Under the pieces are notes generated by a model. The model did no database searches, had not been told where the DNA came from, and saw nothing but the letters and a program-made list of their open reading frames with translations. A stretch of DNA of 64,000 nucleotides from Lacihabitans sp. CCS-44. Lineage in GTDB: Bacteria; Bacteroidota; Bacteroidia; Cytophagales; Spirosomataceae. The translations under genes and the position numbers were made by a program. The stretch is from the NCBI RefSeq assembly GCF_024343735.1, contig NZ_RJUE01000002.1, forward strand, positions 62,001 to 126,000, given 5' to 3'. Below, in pieces: positions 16,057 to 25,943 of this stretch. The first letter of the stretch is position 1. Each line of letters starts with the position of its first letter.

Positions 16057-18987
16057 TTACTCCAATAGAGAAAGAATATCCTTTTCTGAAAGTGACTTCA
16101 TAAATCCTTCTTCAGCCGTTATGAGGTCGTTAAAAAGTTGTTTTTTTGTATTTTGCAAATCCAGAATTTTCTCTTCTACGGTATTTTTTGTGATAAATTT
16201 ATAACTAAAAACGGTGTTCGTCTGGCCAATTCTGTGGGCTCTGTCCACCGCTTGAGCCTCTATGGCTGGATTCCACCACGGATCAAGCATAAACACATAT
16301 TCAGCAGCCGTAAGATTAAGCCCAACTCCACCAGCTTTTAGTGAAATCAAAAACACTTTTTCTCGGTCTTCGTTTTGAAATTTTTCTACCAACTCCATGC
16401 GATTTTTTGTAGAACCATCAAGATACAAATACGGAATATTTTGTTCGTCCAATTTCTTGGCTATTAGCGAAAGATGCTTTACAAACTGACTAAATACCAG
16501 CGTCTTATAGCCTTCTTTCACTACGTCTAATAACTTGTGCATTACGTCTCTGTCTTTGCCTGAATCTCCCGTATAGTCCTCATCAACCATCAACGGATTA
16601 TTGGCCAATTGTCTGAGTTTCGTAAGGCCTTGTAAAACCAAAATACTCGACTTTTTAATACCACCAGCACCCACTTCGCTCAAAAGCTGATTGCGTATAA
16701 ATGCCTTGGTTTCTTCATAAATTTTTTCCTGCTCTTCAGACATTTGGCAGTATTGTATGGTCTCTATTTTTTCGGGTAAGTCTTTGGCTACTTGCTTTTT
16801 ATGCCTTCTGAGCATAAAGGGTTTTATTCTTGAAAATAGCTTTTGGAGCGTTTCTTCATCTTTTTGTTTTTCGATGAGATTCTGGAAATTATCTCTAAAA
16901 TAGGCCATAGACCCCAACAATCCAGGATTGATAAAACTCATCTGTGACCACAAATCCATGGTGCTGTTTTCAAGCGGAGTACCGGTGAGTATTAGTCGGT
17001 TTTCGGTGTTGAGCTGTATTACCGATCTGAAAATCAGAGAACTAGGGTTTTTTATGGCTTGAGATTCGTCCAAAATAGCATAGTTGAATCTATAATTTTT
17101 CAGGAAATCAATATCCAATCTTAGAACACCGTAAGAACAAATGATGAGGTCATAAAATTTAAACGCTCCTGCATCCTTGTGCCTATTTTGCCCGAAATGA
17201 ATCAATATTTTTAGTTTAGGCGTAAACTTGCTTGCTTCTTTTTGCCAATTATAAATCAGCGAAGTAGGCATCACCAAAATACTTGGACTTTCGGGTTTTT
17301 CCTCTTTCATTTTTTGTAAAAACGCAAGAGTAGTTACCGTTTTTCCAAGTCCCATATCGTCGGCCAAACAACCGCCAAATTTGAAGTTTTTTAAGAAATG
17401 CAGCCAGTCATATCCGGCTTTCTGGTAAGGTCTTAGGCTGCCCTTGAAGTTTTTAGGAAGTTCCACTTCTTCTATTTCTTCAAAATTTTTGAGGCCTTGC
17501 AACTTTCGGTTCATCACAGTTACTGCCAGACCGTCCTCTTCCAAATAATTGATAATTCCCACATGGTGTTTCTTCAAACGACCCTGTCCTTCGTCTTCAA
17601 CTTCCAGATTTTCAAATAGTTCGGAGTATTTATTAAACCATTCGGTAGGTATCATGGCCATTTGTCCGTTGGGCAACTCGAACTCCCTGATGTTGTTTAG
17701 GATATAATTTCGGAGTTTTACAAATGGTATTTTGTATTCTCCAAACTGCACTAAAGCCTTTATATCAAACCAGTCACGGTTTTCTTCAATGTGTATTTCC
17801 AGTTTTGAATAGCCCAAGAAATATTTCACGGCATTCTCTGTATTCTGCTTAATTTCTATCTCAGATTCTTGAAGATTTATAGCGTTCTTTTGAAGCCACT
17901 CGATGGCTTCAGTTTTTGGTTTGGCTATTCTTCCATTTCTTAGATCAAGATTTAAGTTTTTAATGAACAGAATAGTCTCCTTTTCTTTTTCTAAGTTTTT
18001 TTTGATTTTATGAAAAACCCAAGACTCTTCTTTTTTCTCTAAAAAAACATAAGCAGGTGCACTGAAGTTGTCGTACTTAAAGTTGTATTTGCCATATTGG
18101 AACGAAAGTTCAAGGTAAAATTTACTTTCGTCTTCATTATTAGAATTGCCATTTTTTTCAAACAAACTGGCTGATATTTTCTGCGATTTTATTTCAGAAA
18201 CCAACAATTGAGCCTTCATTTCCTGTTTTTCCTGAACAATCTCAAAACCCTTTGCAAAAACATTAAAGTTGGCTACCAAAGGCACTATAAATTTTTGATA
18301 ATAAGTATCTTCTATTTTTTTTGGAATAATGATATTGGGTTTGTTGAGAAAGGGTTTTAGTTTTCTTCCATCAGCAAAGTTGTCGAAAATATACAGTTTG
18401 GTGTCTATCAACATACAAGCCGGCAGGTCGTTGACGATATAGGCGTTTTTAAATTGAAATTTCACCTTTTCTTCACCACATTTGATGATCGGATAATATA
18501 CAGTTTGGTCGTCTTGTCTGTCAAAATGAAAATATGCTTTGGCAGACTCTTTCATGATTTCAATTTCCTTCCAAGTGGCTACACCATCGCTGCCCATTAT
18601 AAACAATTGCTTGTTTTTTATTTGAGAGAATATCTCTTTTTTGTAGTTTTCGAGATAGGAAAATATAGAATCTCTAAGTAATTTATCCCCTTTTTCTAGG
18701 TTGAAAGTTTTCTTAAAAAAATCTTCAGTAGATATTTTTTTTGTGTTGAACTTCTTCAAAATTATATCCTGTTGAATGCTATCTGTAAGCCTCACCAGTT
18801 CATAATCGTCTTTTTCTAGGCCACTTGCAAAGTCCGAGATGTTTTTTGAGGAGATGTTTTGGGTTTGAAAGGTTACTTCACCTCGTGTGTTCAGCTGCAC
18901 CACGTAGGACTCTAGCAAGAAACCGAGGTATTCGTGTTCATAAAGACTATATATAATTTTAAAAGGCTCTGTTGGCGATACAATCAT
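16057..18987 (-). CDS. SNF2-family DEAD/DEAH-box helicase
   Basis: The start at 18987 (MIVSPTEPFKIIYSLYEHEY) gives 976 residues; an earlier in-frame ATG lacks family-like sequence. The N-terminal half is variable. The SNF2 ATPase core has ADDMGLGKTVT (Walker A), an LILTGTPLENS motif and a DESQAIKN box in place of DEAH. The C-terminal helicase lobe shows YLDGSTKNR, LKAGGVGLNLTAA and AVDRAHRIGQT. Bacterial SNF2 proteins (RapA/HepA-like) are ATP-driven translocases acting on DNA-protein or polymerase complexes. No zinc-finger SWIM domain was seen. The gene is convergent with ilvA with only 11 bases between stops. Confidence 0.9.
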   Translation of the reverse strand: MIVSPTEPFKIIYSLYEHEYLGFLLESYVVQLNTRGEVTFQTQNISSKNISDFASGLEKDDYELVRLTDSIQQDIILKKFNTKKISTEDFFKKTFNLEKGDKLLRDSIFSYLENYKKEIFSQIKNKQLFIMGSDGVATWKEIEIMKESAKAYFHFDRQDDQTVYYPIIKCGEEKVKFQFKNAYIVNDLPACMLIDTKLYIFDNFADGRKLKPFLNKPNIIIPKKIEDTYYQKFIVPLVANFNVFAKGFEIVQEKQEMKAQLLVSEIKSQKISASLFEKNGNSNNEDESKFYLELSFQYGKYNFKYDNFSAPAYVFLEKKEESWVFHKIKKNLEKEKETILFIKNLNLDLRNGRIAKPKTEAIEWLQKNAINLQESEIEIKQNTENAVKYFLGYSKLEIHIEENRDWFDIKALVQFGEYKIPFVKLRNYILNNIREFELPNGQMAMIPTEWFNKYSELFENLEVEDEGQGRLKKHHVGIINYLEEDGLAVTVMNRKLQGLKNFEEIEEVELPKNFKGSLRPYQKAGYDWLHFLKNFKFGGCLADDMGLGKTVTTLAFLQKMKEEKPESPSILVMPTSLIYNWQKEASKFTPKLKILIHFGQNRHKDAGAFKFYDLIICSYGVLRLDIDFLKNYRFNYAILDESQAIKNPSSLIFRSVIQLNTENRLILTGTPLENSTMDLWSQMSFINPGLLGSMAYFRDNFQNLIEKQKDEETLQKLFSRIKPFMLRRHKKQVAKDLPEKIETIQYCQMSEEQEKIYEETKAFIRNQLLSEVGAGGIKKSSILVLQGLTKLRQLANNPLMVDEDYTGDSGKDRDVMHKLLDVVKEGYKTLVFSQFVKHLSLIAKKLDEQNIPYLYLDGSTKNRMELVEKFQNEDREKVFLISLKAGGVGLNLTAAEYVFMLDPWWNPAIEAQAVDRAHRIGQTNTVFSYKFITKNTVEEKILDLQNTKKQLFNDLITAEEGFMKSLSEKDILSLLE

Positions 18988-19123
18988 CAGTTCGATTTCA
19001 AAAAAGGGAATCAAATGTAATGGTTTGGCTTTTGATGACAAAAAAAACCTTATGAAACATATCCACATTGCGACTGGATAAGTGGTTTGCAGTAATTTTA
19101 GCAAGCAAATCAAAAAAATATCT

Positions 19124-19131
19124 TAATTTTG
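19124..19131 (+). promoter_or_regulatory. -7 promoter box TAATTTTG of fabI
   Basis: TAnnTTTG match 43 bases before the fabI ATG, in the divergent region with the SNF2 gene. No -33 TTG at standard spacing was found. Confidence 0.4.
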
Positions 19132-19173
19132 CAACCAAAATTTTAAATATAAACCGAAAAACCAACCAATATT

Positions 19174-19992
19174 ATGGCATACGGATTACTAAAAGGTAAG
19201 AAAGGTATCATATCAGGTGCATTAGACGAGAATTCTATCGCATGGAAAGTGGCATTGAAAGCAAAAGAGGAAGGAGCAATATTTACGCTTACAAACGCCC
19301 CAATAGCCATGAGAATGGGAGAAATTAATAAATTGGCGGAAGTTTGTGAAGCTGAGATCATTCCTGCAGATGCCACAAGTATTGAAGATATTGAGAATCT
19401 CTATGCCAAATCAATGGACGTTTTGGGTGGAAAGGTAGATTTCGTGTTGCACTCTATCGGTATGTCGCCAAACGTGCGTAAAGGCAGAGCCTATGGCGAT
19501 TTAAATTATGATTTTTACAAGCAAAGTGTAGATATATCGGCCATGTCTTTTCACAAGTTTTTGCAAACTGCAGAGAAAATGGATGCCATAAATGAGTGGG
19601 GTTCGGTAGTTGCTTTGACCTATATGGCTGCACAAAGAACATTCTCATTTTACAGCGACATGGCAGATGCCAAGGCCATGCTGGAGTCTATTGCGAGAAG
19701 CTACGGCTATAGATATGGAAAGTTGAAAAACGTAAGAGTAAATACAGTGTCGCAGTCGCCAACCAAAACCCGTGCTGGTGGAGGTATAGCAGGATTTGAT
19801 TCATTTTATGAATTTGCCGAAAAAATGTCTCCTCTTGGCAATGCTTCGGCAGATGCTTGTGCGGATTATGTGTTGACATTATTCTCTGATTTTACTAAAA
19901 TGGTGACCATGCAGAACCTTTTCCATGACGGTGGTTACTCTATGACTGGAGTTTCAGCAGAATTGTTGGAAATGATAAAGCCTGCTGAATAA
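19174..19992 (+). CDS. fabI: Enoyl-[acyl-carrier-protein] reductase FabI
   Basis: This 272-residue short-chain dehydrogenase shows the FabI-type N-terminus (LLKGKKGIISGALDENSIAW), the region HSIGMSPNVRKGRAYGDLNY, and the catalytic YxxMxxAK motif in FYSDMADAKAM. The last step of each elongation round of fatty acid synthesis is NADH-dependent reduction of enoyl-ACP, done in the cytoplasm. Length and motifs match FabI. It is the target class of triclosan and related inhibitors, but sensitivity cannot be read here. A terminator follows at 20022-20050. Confidence 0.95.
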   Translation: MAYGLLKGKKGIISGALDENSIAWKVALKAKEEGAIFTLTNAPIAMRMGEINKLAEVCEAEIIPADATSIEDIENLYAKSMDVLGGKVDFVLHSIGMSPNVRKGRAYGDLNYDFYKQSVDISAMSFHKFLQTAEKMDAINEWGSVVALTYMAAQRTFSFYSDMADAKAMLESIARSYGYRYGKLKNVRVNTVSQSPTKTRAGGGIAGFDSFYEFAEKMSPLGNASADACADYVLTLFSDFTKMVTMQNLFHDGGYSMTGVSAELLEMIKPAE

Positions 19993-20021
19993 GAAAATAT
20001 CAATATTTGATATTAAATTTG

Positions 20022-20050
20022 AACACCTGACATTCTCAGGTGTTTTTTTG
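20022..20050 (+). terminator. Intrinsic terminator after fabI
   Basis: A 9-bp stem AACACCTGA / TCAGGTGTT with loop CATTC, followed by a T-run. It ends 18 bases before the pfkB-like start. Confidence 0.88.
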
Positions 20051-20067
20051 TTTTTAAAAGAAATGCA

Positions 20068-20985
20068 ATGACCAAAATTATCACCCTGACCATAAACCCA
20101 GCGGTTGACAAAAATACCAAGTTTGAAGGATTGGTAGCGGAGCACAAAATCAGATGCGAGCAGCCAGTTTATGATGCGGGTGGTGGTGGAATCAATGTTT
20201 CCAAGGCCATAAACCGATTGGGAAGCGAATCTACTGCTTTTTTTCCTGCTGGTGGACCCATTGGTGATTTACTGAAATCTTTGGTAAAAAAAGAAGGGGT
20301 GGTATTTGAAACTATTGAATCAAAAGCATGGACTAGGGAGAATTTTATAGCGGTTGATACCACTACCAACGCTCAATATCGATTCGGTATGCCAAGCCCT
20401 GAATTGACTTTAGAAGAATTTAAGGAAATTTTGGAGAAAGTTAAAAACCAAAATCCAGAAATATTGGTGGTAAGCGGAAGCTTGCCAGAGATCCTGGCTT
20501 CGATAATCTTTAAACGCATATCTGAAGTTTTTGGAGAAAAGAAACCCAAAATCGTAGTGGATACTTCGGGCGATGCATTAAAGTTTGCTCTTGAAAATGG
20601 AGTATATTTAATAAAACCCAACCACAAAGAATTAGCAAAACTACTTGGATTGGAAAAAATAGAACCTAACCAAGTAGAAAGTGCTGCCAAAGCTTTAATA
20701 GCAAAATACAATTGTGAGATTGTGGTAGTTTCTATGGGTTCAGAAGGGGCTATGCTTTTTGATAAAGACAACGCACACTTTGTAGCAGCTCCCAAAGTAG
20801 AAAAGAAAAGCACCGTAGGTGCAGGCGATAGCATGGTGGGCGGTATGGTGTGGGCTTTAAGTCAAGATTCATCACTCATAGATATTCTTAAATGGGGCGT
20901 AGCCTGCGGCTCAGCTGCCACTATGAATGAGGGTACGCAGTTGTTTAAAAAAGAAGATGCCGTTGATTTGTATTTTTCATTGTAA
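20068..20985 (+). CDS. PfkB-family sugar-phosphate kinase (1-phosphofructokinase/6-phosphofructokinase-2 like)
   Basis: The 305-residue ribokinase-fold protein has the sugar-binding N-terminal GGGGINVSKAINRLG and the C-terminal signature STVGAGDSMVGGMV with the catalytic Asp in GAGD. The opening TLTINPAVDKNTKF resembles 1-phosphofructokinase, tagatose-6-phosphate kinase and Pfk-2 proteins. It uses ATP to phosphorylate a sugar phosphate in the cytoplasm; the position phosphorylated cannot be decided by eye. Its gene is 27 bases upstream of a GH32 fructanase gene, so it probably serves growth on fructans or sucrose. No PTS components are present nearby. Confidence 0.8.
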   Translation: MTKIITLTINPAVDKNTKFEGLVAEHKIRCEQPVYDAGGGGINVSKAINRLGSESTAFFPAGGPIGDLLKSLVKKEGVVFETIESKAWTRENFIAVDTTTNAQYRFGMPSPELTLEEFKEILEKVKNQNPEILVVSGSLPEILASIIFKRISEVFGEKKPKIVVDTSGDALKFALENGVYLIKPNHKELAKLLGLEKIEPNQVESAAKALIAKYNCEIVVVSMGSEGAMLFDKDNAHFVAAPKVEKKSTVGAGDSMVGGMVWALSQDSSLIDILKWGVACGSAATMNEGTQLFKKEDAVDLYFSL

Positions 20986-21012
20986 ATTTTACCAAAAAAG
21001 ACCTAGAATATT

Positions 21013-22473
21013 ATGAAAACCCTGTTTTTAAGTGTATTAATGGCTATTACGTTTCTTAATTCCTCTGCCCAAGTACTCCGTCCAAACTATCATTATACGC
21101 CACCCAAAAACTGGGTGAATGACCCGAATGGATTGGTTTATATCGACGGAGAATACCATTTATTTTATCAATATAATCCTTTTGGCGATAAATGGGGACA
21201 TATGAGCTGGGCTCATGCAGTGAGCAAGGATTTACAAAAATGGGAAACTTTGCCGCTCGCTTTGCCAGAAATCCAAAACGCTGACGGAAGCACTACCATG
21301 ATATTTTCAGGCTGTGTGGTAGTAGATAGTTTCAACACTTCGGGGCTTTTTGCAAAAGGATTTAAAAAAGGGCTGGTGGCTGTTTTTACTTCTCATGTAT
21401 CTAAACCGGGGCAAGATCTGGCTCAACATCAAAGCTTGGCTTATAGCTCTGACAAAGGTCGAACTTGGAAGTATTTCGATAAAAACCCAGTTTTGGATAT
21501 TGGGCTAACCAATTTCCGAGACCCAAACGTGATTTGGTGGCCATCTGAGAAGAAATGGGTAATGACAGTCGTGAAACCTTTGGAATACTTGGTTCAGTTT
21601 TATTCTTCAAAAGACCTAAAGAAATGGACTTTTATGAGTGAATTTGGCAAACAAGGCGATATGAGCAAGATTTGGGAGTGTCCCGCCTTAGTAAAAGTGC
21701 CTATAGAAAACTCGAAGGAATCAAAATGGGTACTGATGCTTTCTAGTGGGCACCGACAGGCTGGATATTTGGCCATGCAGTATTTTGTGGGCGATTTTGA
21801 TGGAAAGTCTTTCAAATCTCAGAAGCAAAACGAAATTTTTTATTTGGACGAAGGCAAGGATTTTTATGCCGCCATTCCGTTTTATAATTTACCCAAAACG
21901 CAGAAAAACCCAATAATAATAGGCTGGACAAATGACTGGGAATACGCCAATGACATACCAGCTGATGAAGGTTATAGAGGTGGTTTTTCAGTAGCTAGGA
22001 AATTGAGTTTGTATAACTCAAGAGGTGTATTTAAGTTTAAGCAAGAGCCGATTATTAACCATAAAGTAAAAACAGAAACCTTAACTTTATCCAAAAACTA
22101 CGTTTTGAATTCAAATCTCGGTGAAAAAACACAAAACTCTTATAGATTAAATCTGGAAGTAGATTTGACAGCTTCCAAAGGTTTTGATTTGCAGTTATTG
22201 AAGTTTGAAAACCAATACTTGCTTCTGAGTTATGATGTTTCTACAAATATGTTTTCGATGGACAGAACAAAATCAGGCAAAGTAGATTTTAGTAAACGTT
22301 TTCCGAGTATAGAAACCATCAAGATTCTTCCTCAAAATAATAAACTCCAGCTTGATATTTTGGTCGATAAATCGATAGTGGAAGTTTATGTTAATGGAGG
22401 TAAAGTAGTTTTAACTGATCTTGTGTTTCCTGTAAATCAAGCAACTAAGGAGATATTTAGCTTTTTTAAATAA
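21013..22473 (+). CDS. Secreted GH32 beta-fructosidase (levanase/fructanase/invertase)
   Basis: The 486-residue protein has a signal peptide (MKTLFLSVLMAITFLNSSAQ). The GH32 catalytic triad is visible: nucleophile Asp37 in NWVNDPNG, the transition-state Asp in FRDPNV, and the acid/base Glu in IWECPAL. The C-terminal third is the family's beta-sandwich (DKSIVEVYVNGGKVVLTD). GH32 enzymes hydrolyse levan, inulin or sucrose, here outside the inner membrane. Close spacing to the upstream PfkB kinase suggests one operon that releases and then phosphorylates fructose. The exact linkage preference is unknown. Confidence 0.92.
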   Translation: MKTLFLSVLMAITFLNSSAQVLRPNYHYTPPKNWVNDPNGLVYIDGEYHLFYQYNPFGDKWGHMSWAHAVSKDLQKWETLPLALPEIQNADGSTTMIFSGCVVVDSFNTSGLFAKGFKKGLVAVFTSHVSKPGQDLAQHQSLAYSSDKGRTWKYFDKNPVLDIGLTNFRDPNVIWWPSEKKWVMTVVKPLEYLVQFYSSKDLKKWTFMSEFGKQGDMSKIWECPALVKVPIENSKESKWVLMLSSGHRQAGYLAMQYFVGDFDGKSFKSQKQNEIFYLDEGKDFYAAIPFYNLPKTQKNPIIIGWTNDWEYANDIPADEGYRGGFSVARKLSLYNSRGVFKFKQEPIINHKVKTETLTLSKNYVLNSNLGEKTQNSYRLNLEVDLTASKGFDLQLLKFENQYLLLSYDVSTNMFSMDRTKSGKVDFSKRFPSIETIKILPQNNKLQLDILVDKSIVEVYVNGGKVVLTDLVFPVNQATKEIFSFFK

Positions 22474-22578
22474 TTTAGAGTGTTACAATAGTGATATCAT
22501 TTATGTGAGATGTTGACTTATATCATTCTTTTCCACTGATAGTTTTGCTTGCTTTGAACAAACAAAACAAATACAATA

Positions 22579-22962
22579 ATGGAAACCAAAACATATTTTT
22601 TTGATTTACACGAAGATCATATAGAATGGCTGAAGGCCTTAGATTTTTATCAAGACGAATTATTCATTTTTAAGAATAGACTGGCCGAGGTAAGTGCCAA
22701 GAATAGTTCTGTGGAAGTGAAAAAAGAAGTTGAGAAATATCAGAATAAGTTTATCATTCAAAAAAATGAAATCGACAATCTGAAGCACTATATTCATGGT
22801 GCAGAACGTGATATGGAAGAAGAAATCAAGAAAAATCCGGTAGCGGTAGATCACAGAAAAACGATTGAAGATACTAGCATTAGGGATAAAATGGAGATAT
22901 TTATTAAGCTTTTTATGGAATTGAAAGAAGAGTTTAATGAGTTTGTTGGTAAGAATTTGTAA
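22579..22962 (+). CDS. Coiled-coil protein of unknown function
   Basis: This 127-residue protein is strongly charged and helical, with heptad-like spacing in residues 20-85 (the VKKEVEKYQNKF and QKNEIDNLKHYI stretches). It has no signal peptide, membrane helix or Cys pair, so it is probably a cytosolic coiled-coil. No family is recognised. The gene lies 106 bases after the GH32 stop with no terminator seen between, so read-through is possible. Downstream are two overlapping hairpins at 23009-23065. Coding is supported by its length, codon use and lack of rival frames. Confidence 0.55.
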   Translation: METKTYFFDLHEDHIEWLKALDFYQDELFIFKNRLAEVSAKNSSVEVKKEVEKYQNKFIIQKNEIDNLKHYIHGAERDMEEEIKKNPVAVDHRKTIEDTSIRDKMEIFIKLFMELKEEFNEFVGKNL

Positions 22963-23008
22963 TTATTAACGGGTGTTTTTAATGACAGGAATTTCCTCAA
23001 AAGAGCCA

Positions 23009-23065
23009 AACGCAATATTTGCGTTAGCGACAAGCTGTTTTTCTGAAAATATAGTTTGTCGCTAA
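23009..23065 (+). other. Two overlapping hairpins behind the coiled-coil gene
   Basis: Hairpin 1 is AACGCAA-TAT-TTGCGTT (23009-23025). Hairpin 2 is TTAGCGACAA (23024-23033) pairing with TTGTCGCTAA (23056-23065) and is followed by a T-rich tail. They share two bases, so only one can be fully formed at a time. This may be a terminator with an alternative fold. The rest of 22963-23285 holds only the valS -7 box. Confidence 0.55.
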
Positions 23066-23242
23066 TTTAATTTTTATTCCATAATAAAATATTAATCCAT
23101 TTTAAAAGAAGGATTATATTTAACTACACCCAATTTTTCAAAACCTCTTCATTTTTTGTTATCAGAAATTTACATTTTAGATTCAGTTTTTTACAACGCA
23201 AACTTCCAAATGGCTCCCATCGATTTTCTGCCACTAATTCCT

Positions 23243-23250
23243 TATTTTTG
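23243..23250 (+). promoter_or_regulatory. -7 promoter box TATTTTTG of valS
   Basis: TAnnTTTG match 35 bases before the valS ATG; no clear -33 element. Confidence 0.4.
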
Positions 23251-23285
23251 CAAATTATTAATTTTTGGTTCAGCTAACTCAGTAA

Positions 23286-25916
23286 ATGGAAATTTCAAAA
23301 ACATATAGTCCGAAAGAAATCGAAGATAAGTGGTATGCTTATTGGGAAAAAAACAAATTTTTCAAGTCCACGCCCAACAAAGACAAAGAACCTTACACGA
23401 TAGTCATTCCGCCGCCCAACGTGACCGGAGTGCTACACATGGGCCACATGCTCAACAACACTATTCAGGACGTGCTCATCCGTAAAGCTCGTATGGAAGG
23501 CAAAGAAGCCTGTTGGGTGCCTGGTACCGACCATGCATCTATAGCCACTGAAGCTAAAGTTGTAGCCATGCTCAAAGAACAGGGCATCAATAAGGCAGAT
23601 TTGACCAGAGATGAGTTTTTGAAATATTGCTGGGAATGGACCGAAAAATACGGAGGAATTATCCTGAAACAATTAAGGAAACTTGGAGCTTCGTGTGACT
23701 GGGACCGCACCCGTTTCACAATGGAAGAAAACCTATATGATGCTGTAATTGATGTTTTTGTGGATTTGCACCAAAAAGGTGACATATACCGAGGCTATCG
23801 CATGGTCAACTGGGACCCACAAGCCAAAACTACGGTTTCTGACGAAGAGGTAATCACGAAAGAAATGCCTTCGAAATTGGTGCATATCAACTATATCGGA
23901 GATGATGCAGAGGTAATTATCGCCACCACACGTCCGGAAACCATCATGGCAGATGCAGCTATTTGCGTACATCCAGATGATGAGAGATATAAAAACTTAA
24001 TAGGAAAAAAAGTAAGAATTCCTTTAATCAATAGAGAAATCACAATCATTGCGGACGAATATGTGGAAATGGAGTTTGGAACCGGCTGCTTAAAAGTAAC
24101 TCCGGCTCACGACCAAAACGACTTTGCCCTGGGCGAAAAGCATAAATTGGAAGTAATAGACATTCTGACAGATGATGGAAAACTCAACGAAAAAGCCCAG
24201 ATTTTAGTTGGAGAAGACAGATTTGTTGCTCGAAAAATGATAATCAAAATGCTCGAGGAATCTGGCAACTTGGTGAAAGTAGAAGAATACAAATCCAACG
24301 TAGGAACTTCGGAAAGAACCGGAGCTGTTATTGAGCCAAAAATCTCATTGCAATGGTTCCTGAAAATGGAGCGGGTGAGCAAGCCTGCCCACGAAAACGT
24401 GATGAACGACACCATTCAGTTGATTCCACCAAAATTCAAAAATACTTATAACCACTGGATGGAAAACGTGCGTGATTGGTGCATCAGTCGCCAGCTTTGG
24501 TGGGGTCATCGTATTCCCGCTTATTATTTAGCTGATGGAACTTGCATTGTGGCCAAATCATTGGAAGCTGCCGTTGAAATTGCCAATACTCAACAAGGCA
24601 AAAACGTTACAGCCACTGATTTCACGCAAGACGAAGACGTGCTGGACACATGGTTTAGTTCGTGGCTGTGGCCTATTTCTGTTTTTGACGGTTTCAAAGA
24701 CCCAAATAATGCAGATATCAACTATTATTACCCGACAAACGATCTCGTAACCGCTCCGGAAATCCTTTTCTTCTGGGTGGCTAGGATGATAATCGCTGGA
24801 TATGAATATAAAGGTACTTATCCGTTTAAAAACGTATATCTAACTGGGATAGTAAGAGATAAACAAGGCCGTAAAATGTCTAAATCATTGGGCAACTCGC
24901 CTGATCCTTTGGATTTGATAGATAAATTTGGGGCAGATGGCGTTCGTACAGGAATGCTTTTCAGTTCACCAGCCGGAAATGACCTGCCTTATGACGAAAA
25001 ACTCGTAGAGCAAGGTCGTAACTTTTCCAACAAAATGTGGAATGCCTTCAGATTGGTGAAAGGTTGGAATGTTTCCTCAGAAGCTTCGGCCAATCAAGGA
25101 AATAAAGTCGCAGTTGACTGGTTTAGAGCCAAACTCAACTCCGCAATTGTTGAGGCCCTCGACCACTACGACAAATTCCGTATGTCGGATGCCCTTTTGG
25201 TGACTTACAACTTGATTTGGAATGACTTCTGTTCGCAATACCTTGAAATGATTAAGCCCGCTTATGTGGATGGACAAAGCTTGCCGATATATCAGGAGAC
25301 GTATGACGCCACACTTGGATTCTTCGAGGAATTGATGCGTCTAGTTCACCCATGGACACCGTTTATTTCTGAAGAAATATGGCAAAATATTCAGGAAAGA
25401 GCCGGAAATGATTCTATCTGTATCCAGGAATTCCCGAAAGGAGGAGCGTTGGATACAAAAATATTGGCCGACTTCGAAATCTTGTTTGAGTTGGTTTCTT
25501 GGGTGCGGAATACCCGGCAGTCAAAACAAATGTCGCCAAAAGATTCCTTGCCATTGAGCATCAATACCCAGGATGCCAGCAAATACGATCATTTAGAGGA
25601 TTTGATGAAAAAAATGGCTAACCTTTCTGAAATCACTTTTGTGACATCTTCTGTAAAAGGAATGAGTTTGGTAATAAAAGGCGACGAATTCGGCATAGAT
25701 TTAGGCGAAAACCTAGACGTAGCCGCCGAAATTGAAAACCTCAAAAAAGAGCTAGAATATACCCAAGGCTTCAAAAAATCAGTTGAGGCAAAACTCGCCA
25801 ATGAACGTTTCGTAGCCAATGCAGCACCTGACTTGGTACAAAGAGAAAGGGATAAACTCGCCGATGCAGATGCTAAAATTAAAGCGATTGAGGAGGCTTT
25901 GGGGAGATTGGGTTAA
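23286..25916 (+). CDS. valS: Valyl-tRNA synthetase
   Basis: The 876-residue class I synthetase has the HIGH motif as His51-Met-Gly-His54 in PPPNVTGVLHMGHM and KMSKS in GRKMSKSLGNSPDP near residue 530. The editing (CP1) domain lies in between, with the TTRPETIMADAA motif. The C-terminal 65 residues form the Val-specific coiled-coil tRNA arm (AAEIENLKKELEYTQGF, then LANERFVANAAPDLVQRER). Charging of tRNA-Val with editing of Thr takes place in the cytoplasm. Length is normal and the gene is intact. It ends at the terminator at 25944-25980. Confidence 0.97.
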   Translation: MEISKTYSPKEIEDKWYAYWEKNKFFKSTPNKDKEPYTIVIPPPNVTGVLHMGHMLNNTIQDVLIRKARMEGKEACWVPGTDHASIATEAKVVAMLKEQGINKADLTRDEFLKYCWEWTEKYGGIILKQLRKLGASCDWDRTRFTMEENLYDAVIDVFVDLHQKGDIYRGYRMVNWDPQAKTTVSDEEVITKEMPSKLVHINYIGDDAEVIIATTRPETIMADAAICVHPDDERYKNLIGKKVRIPLINREITIIADEYVEMEFGTGCLKVTPAHDQNDFALGEKHKLEVIDILTDDGKLNEKAQILVGEDRFVARKMIIKMLEESGNLVKVEEYKSNVGTSERTGAVIEPKISLQWFLKMERVSKPAHENVMNDTIQLIPPKFKNTYNHWMENVRDWCISRQLWWGHRIPAYYLADGTCIVAKSLEAAVEIANTQQGKNVTATDFTQDEDVLDTWFSSWLWPISVFDGFKDPNNADINYYYPTNDLVTAPEILFFWVARMIIAGYEYKGTYPFKNVYLTGIVRDKQGRKMSKSLGNSPDPLDLIDKFGADGVRTGMLFSSPAGNDLPYDEKLVEQGRNFSNKMWNAFRLVKGWNVSSEASANQGNKVAVDWFRAKLNSAIVEALDHYDKFRMSDALLVTYNLIWNDFCSQYLEMIKPAYVDGQSLPIYQETYDATLGFFEELMRLVHPWTPFISEEIWQNIQERAGNDSICIQEFPKGGALDTKILADFEILFELVSWVRNTRQSKQMSPKDSLPLSINTQDASKYDHLEDLMKKMANLSEITFVTSSVKGMSLVIKGDEFGIDLGENLDVAAEIENLKKELEYTQGFKKSVEAKLANERFVANAAPDLVQRERDKLADADAKIKAIEEALGRLG

Positions 25917-25943
25917 GTTCTTAATTGTATTGTTTTAATATTG

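Noticed and set aside
18988-19113. Longer N-terminus for the SNF2 helicase
   Set aside because: The extra 42 residues look random and run into the upstream control region; the ATG at 18987 begins a plausible domain.
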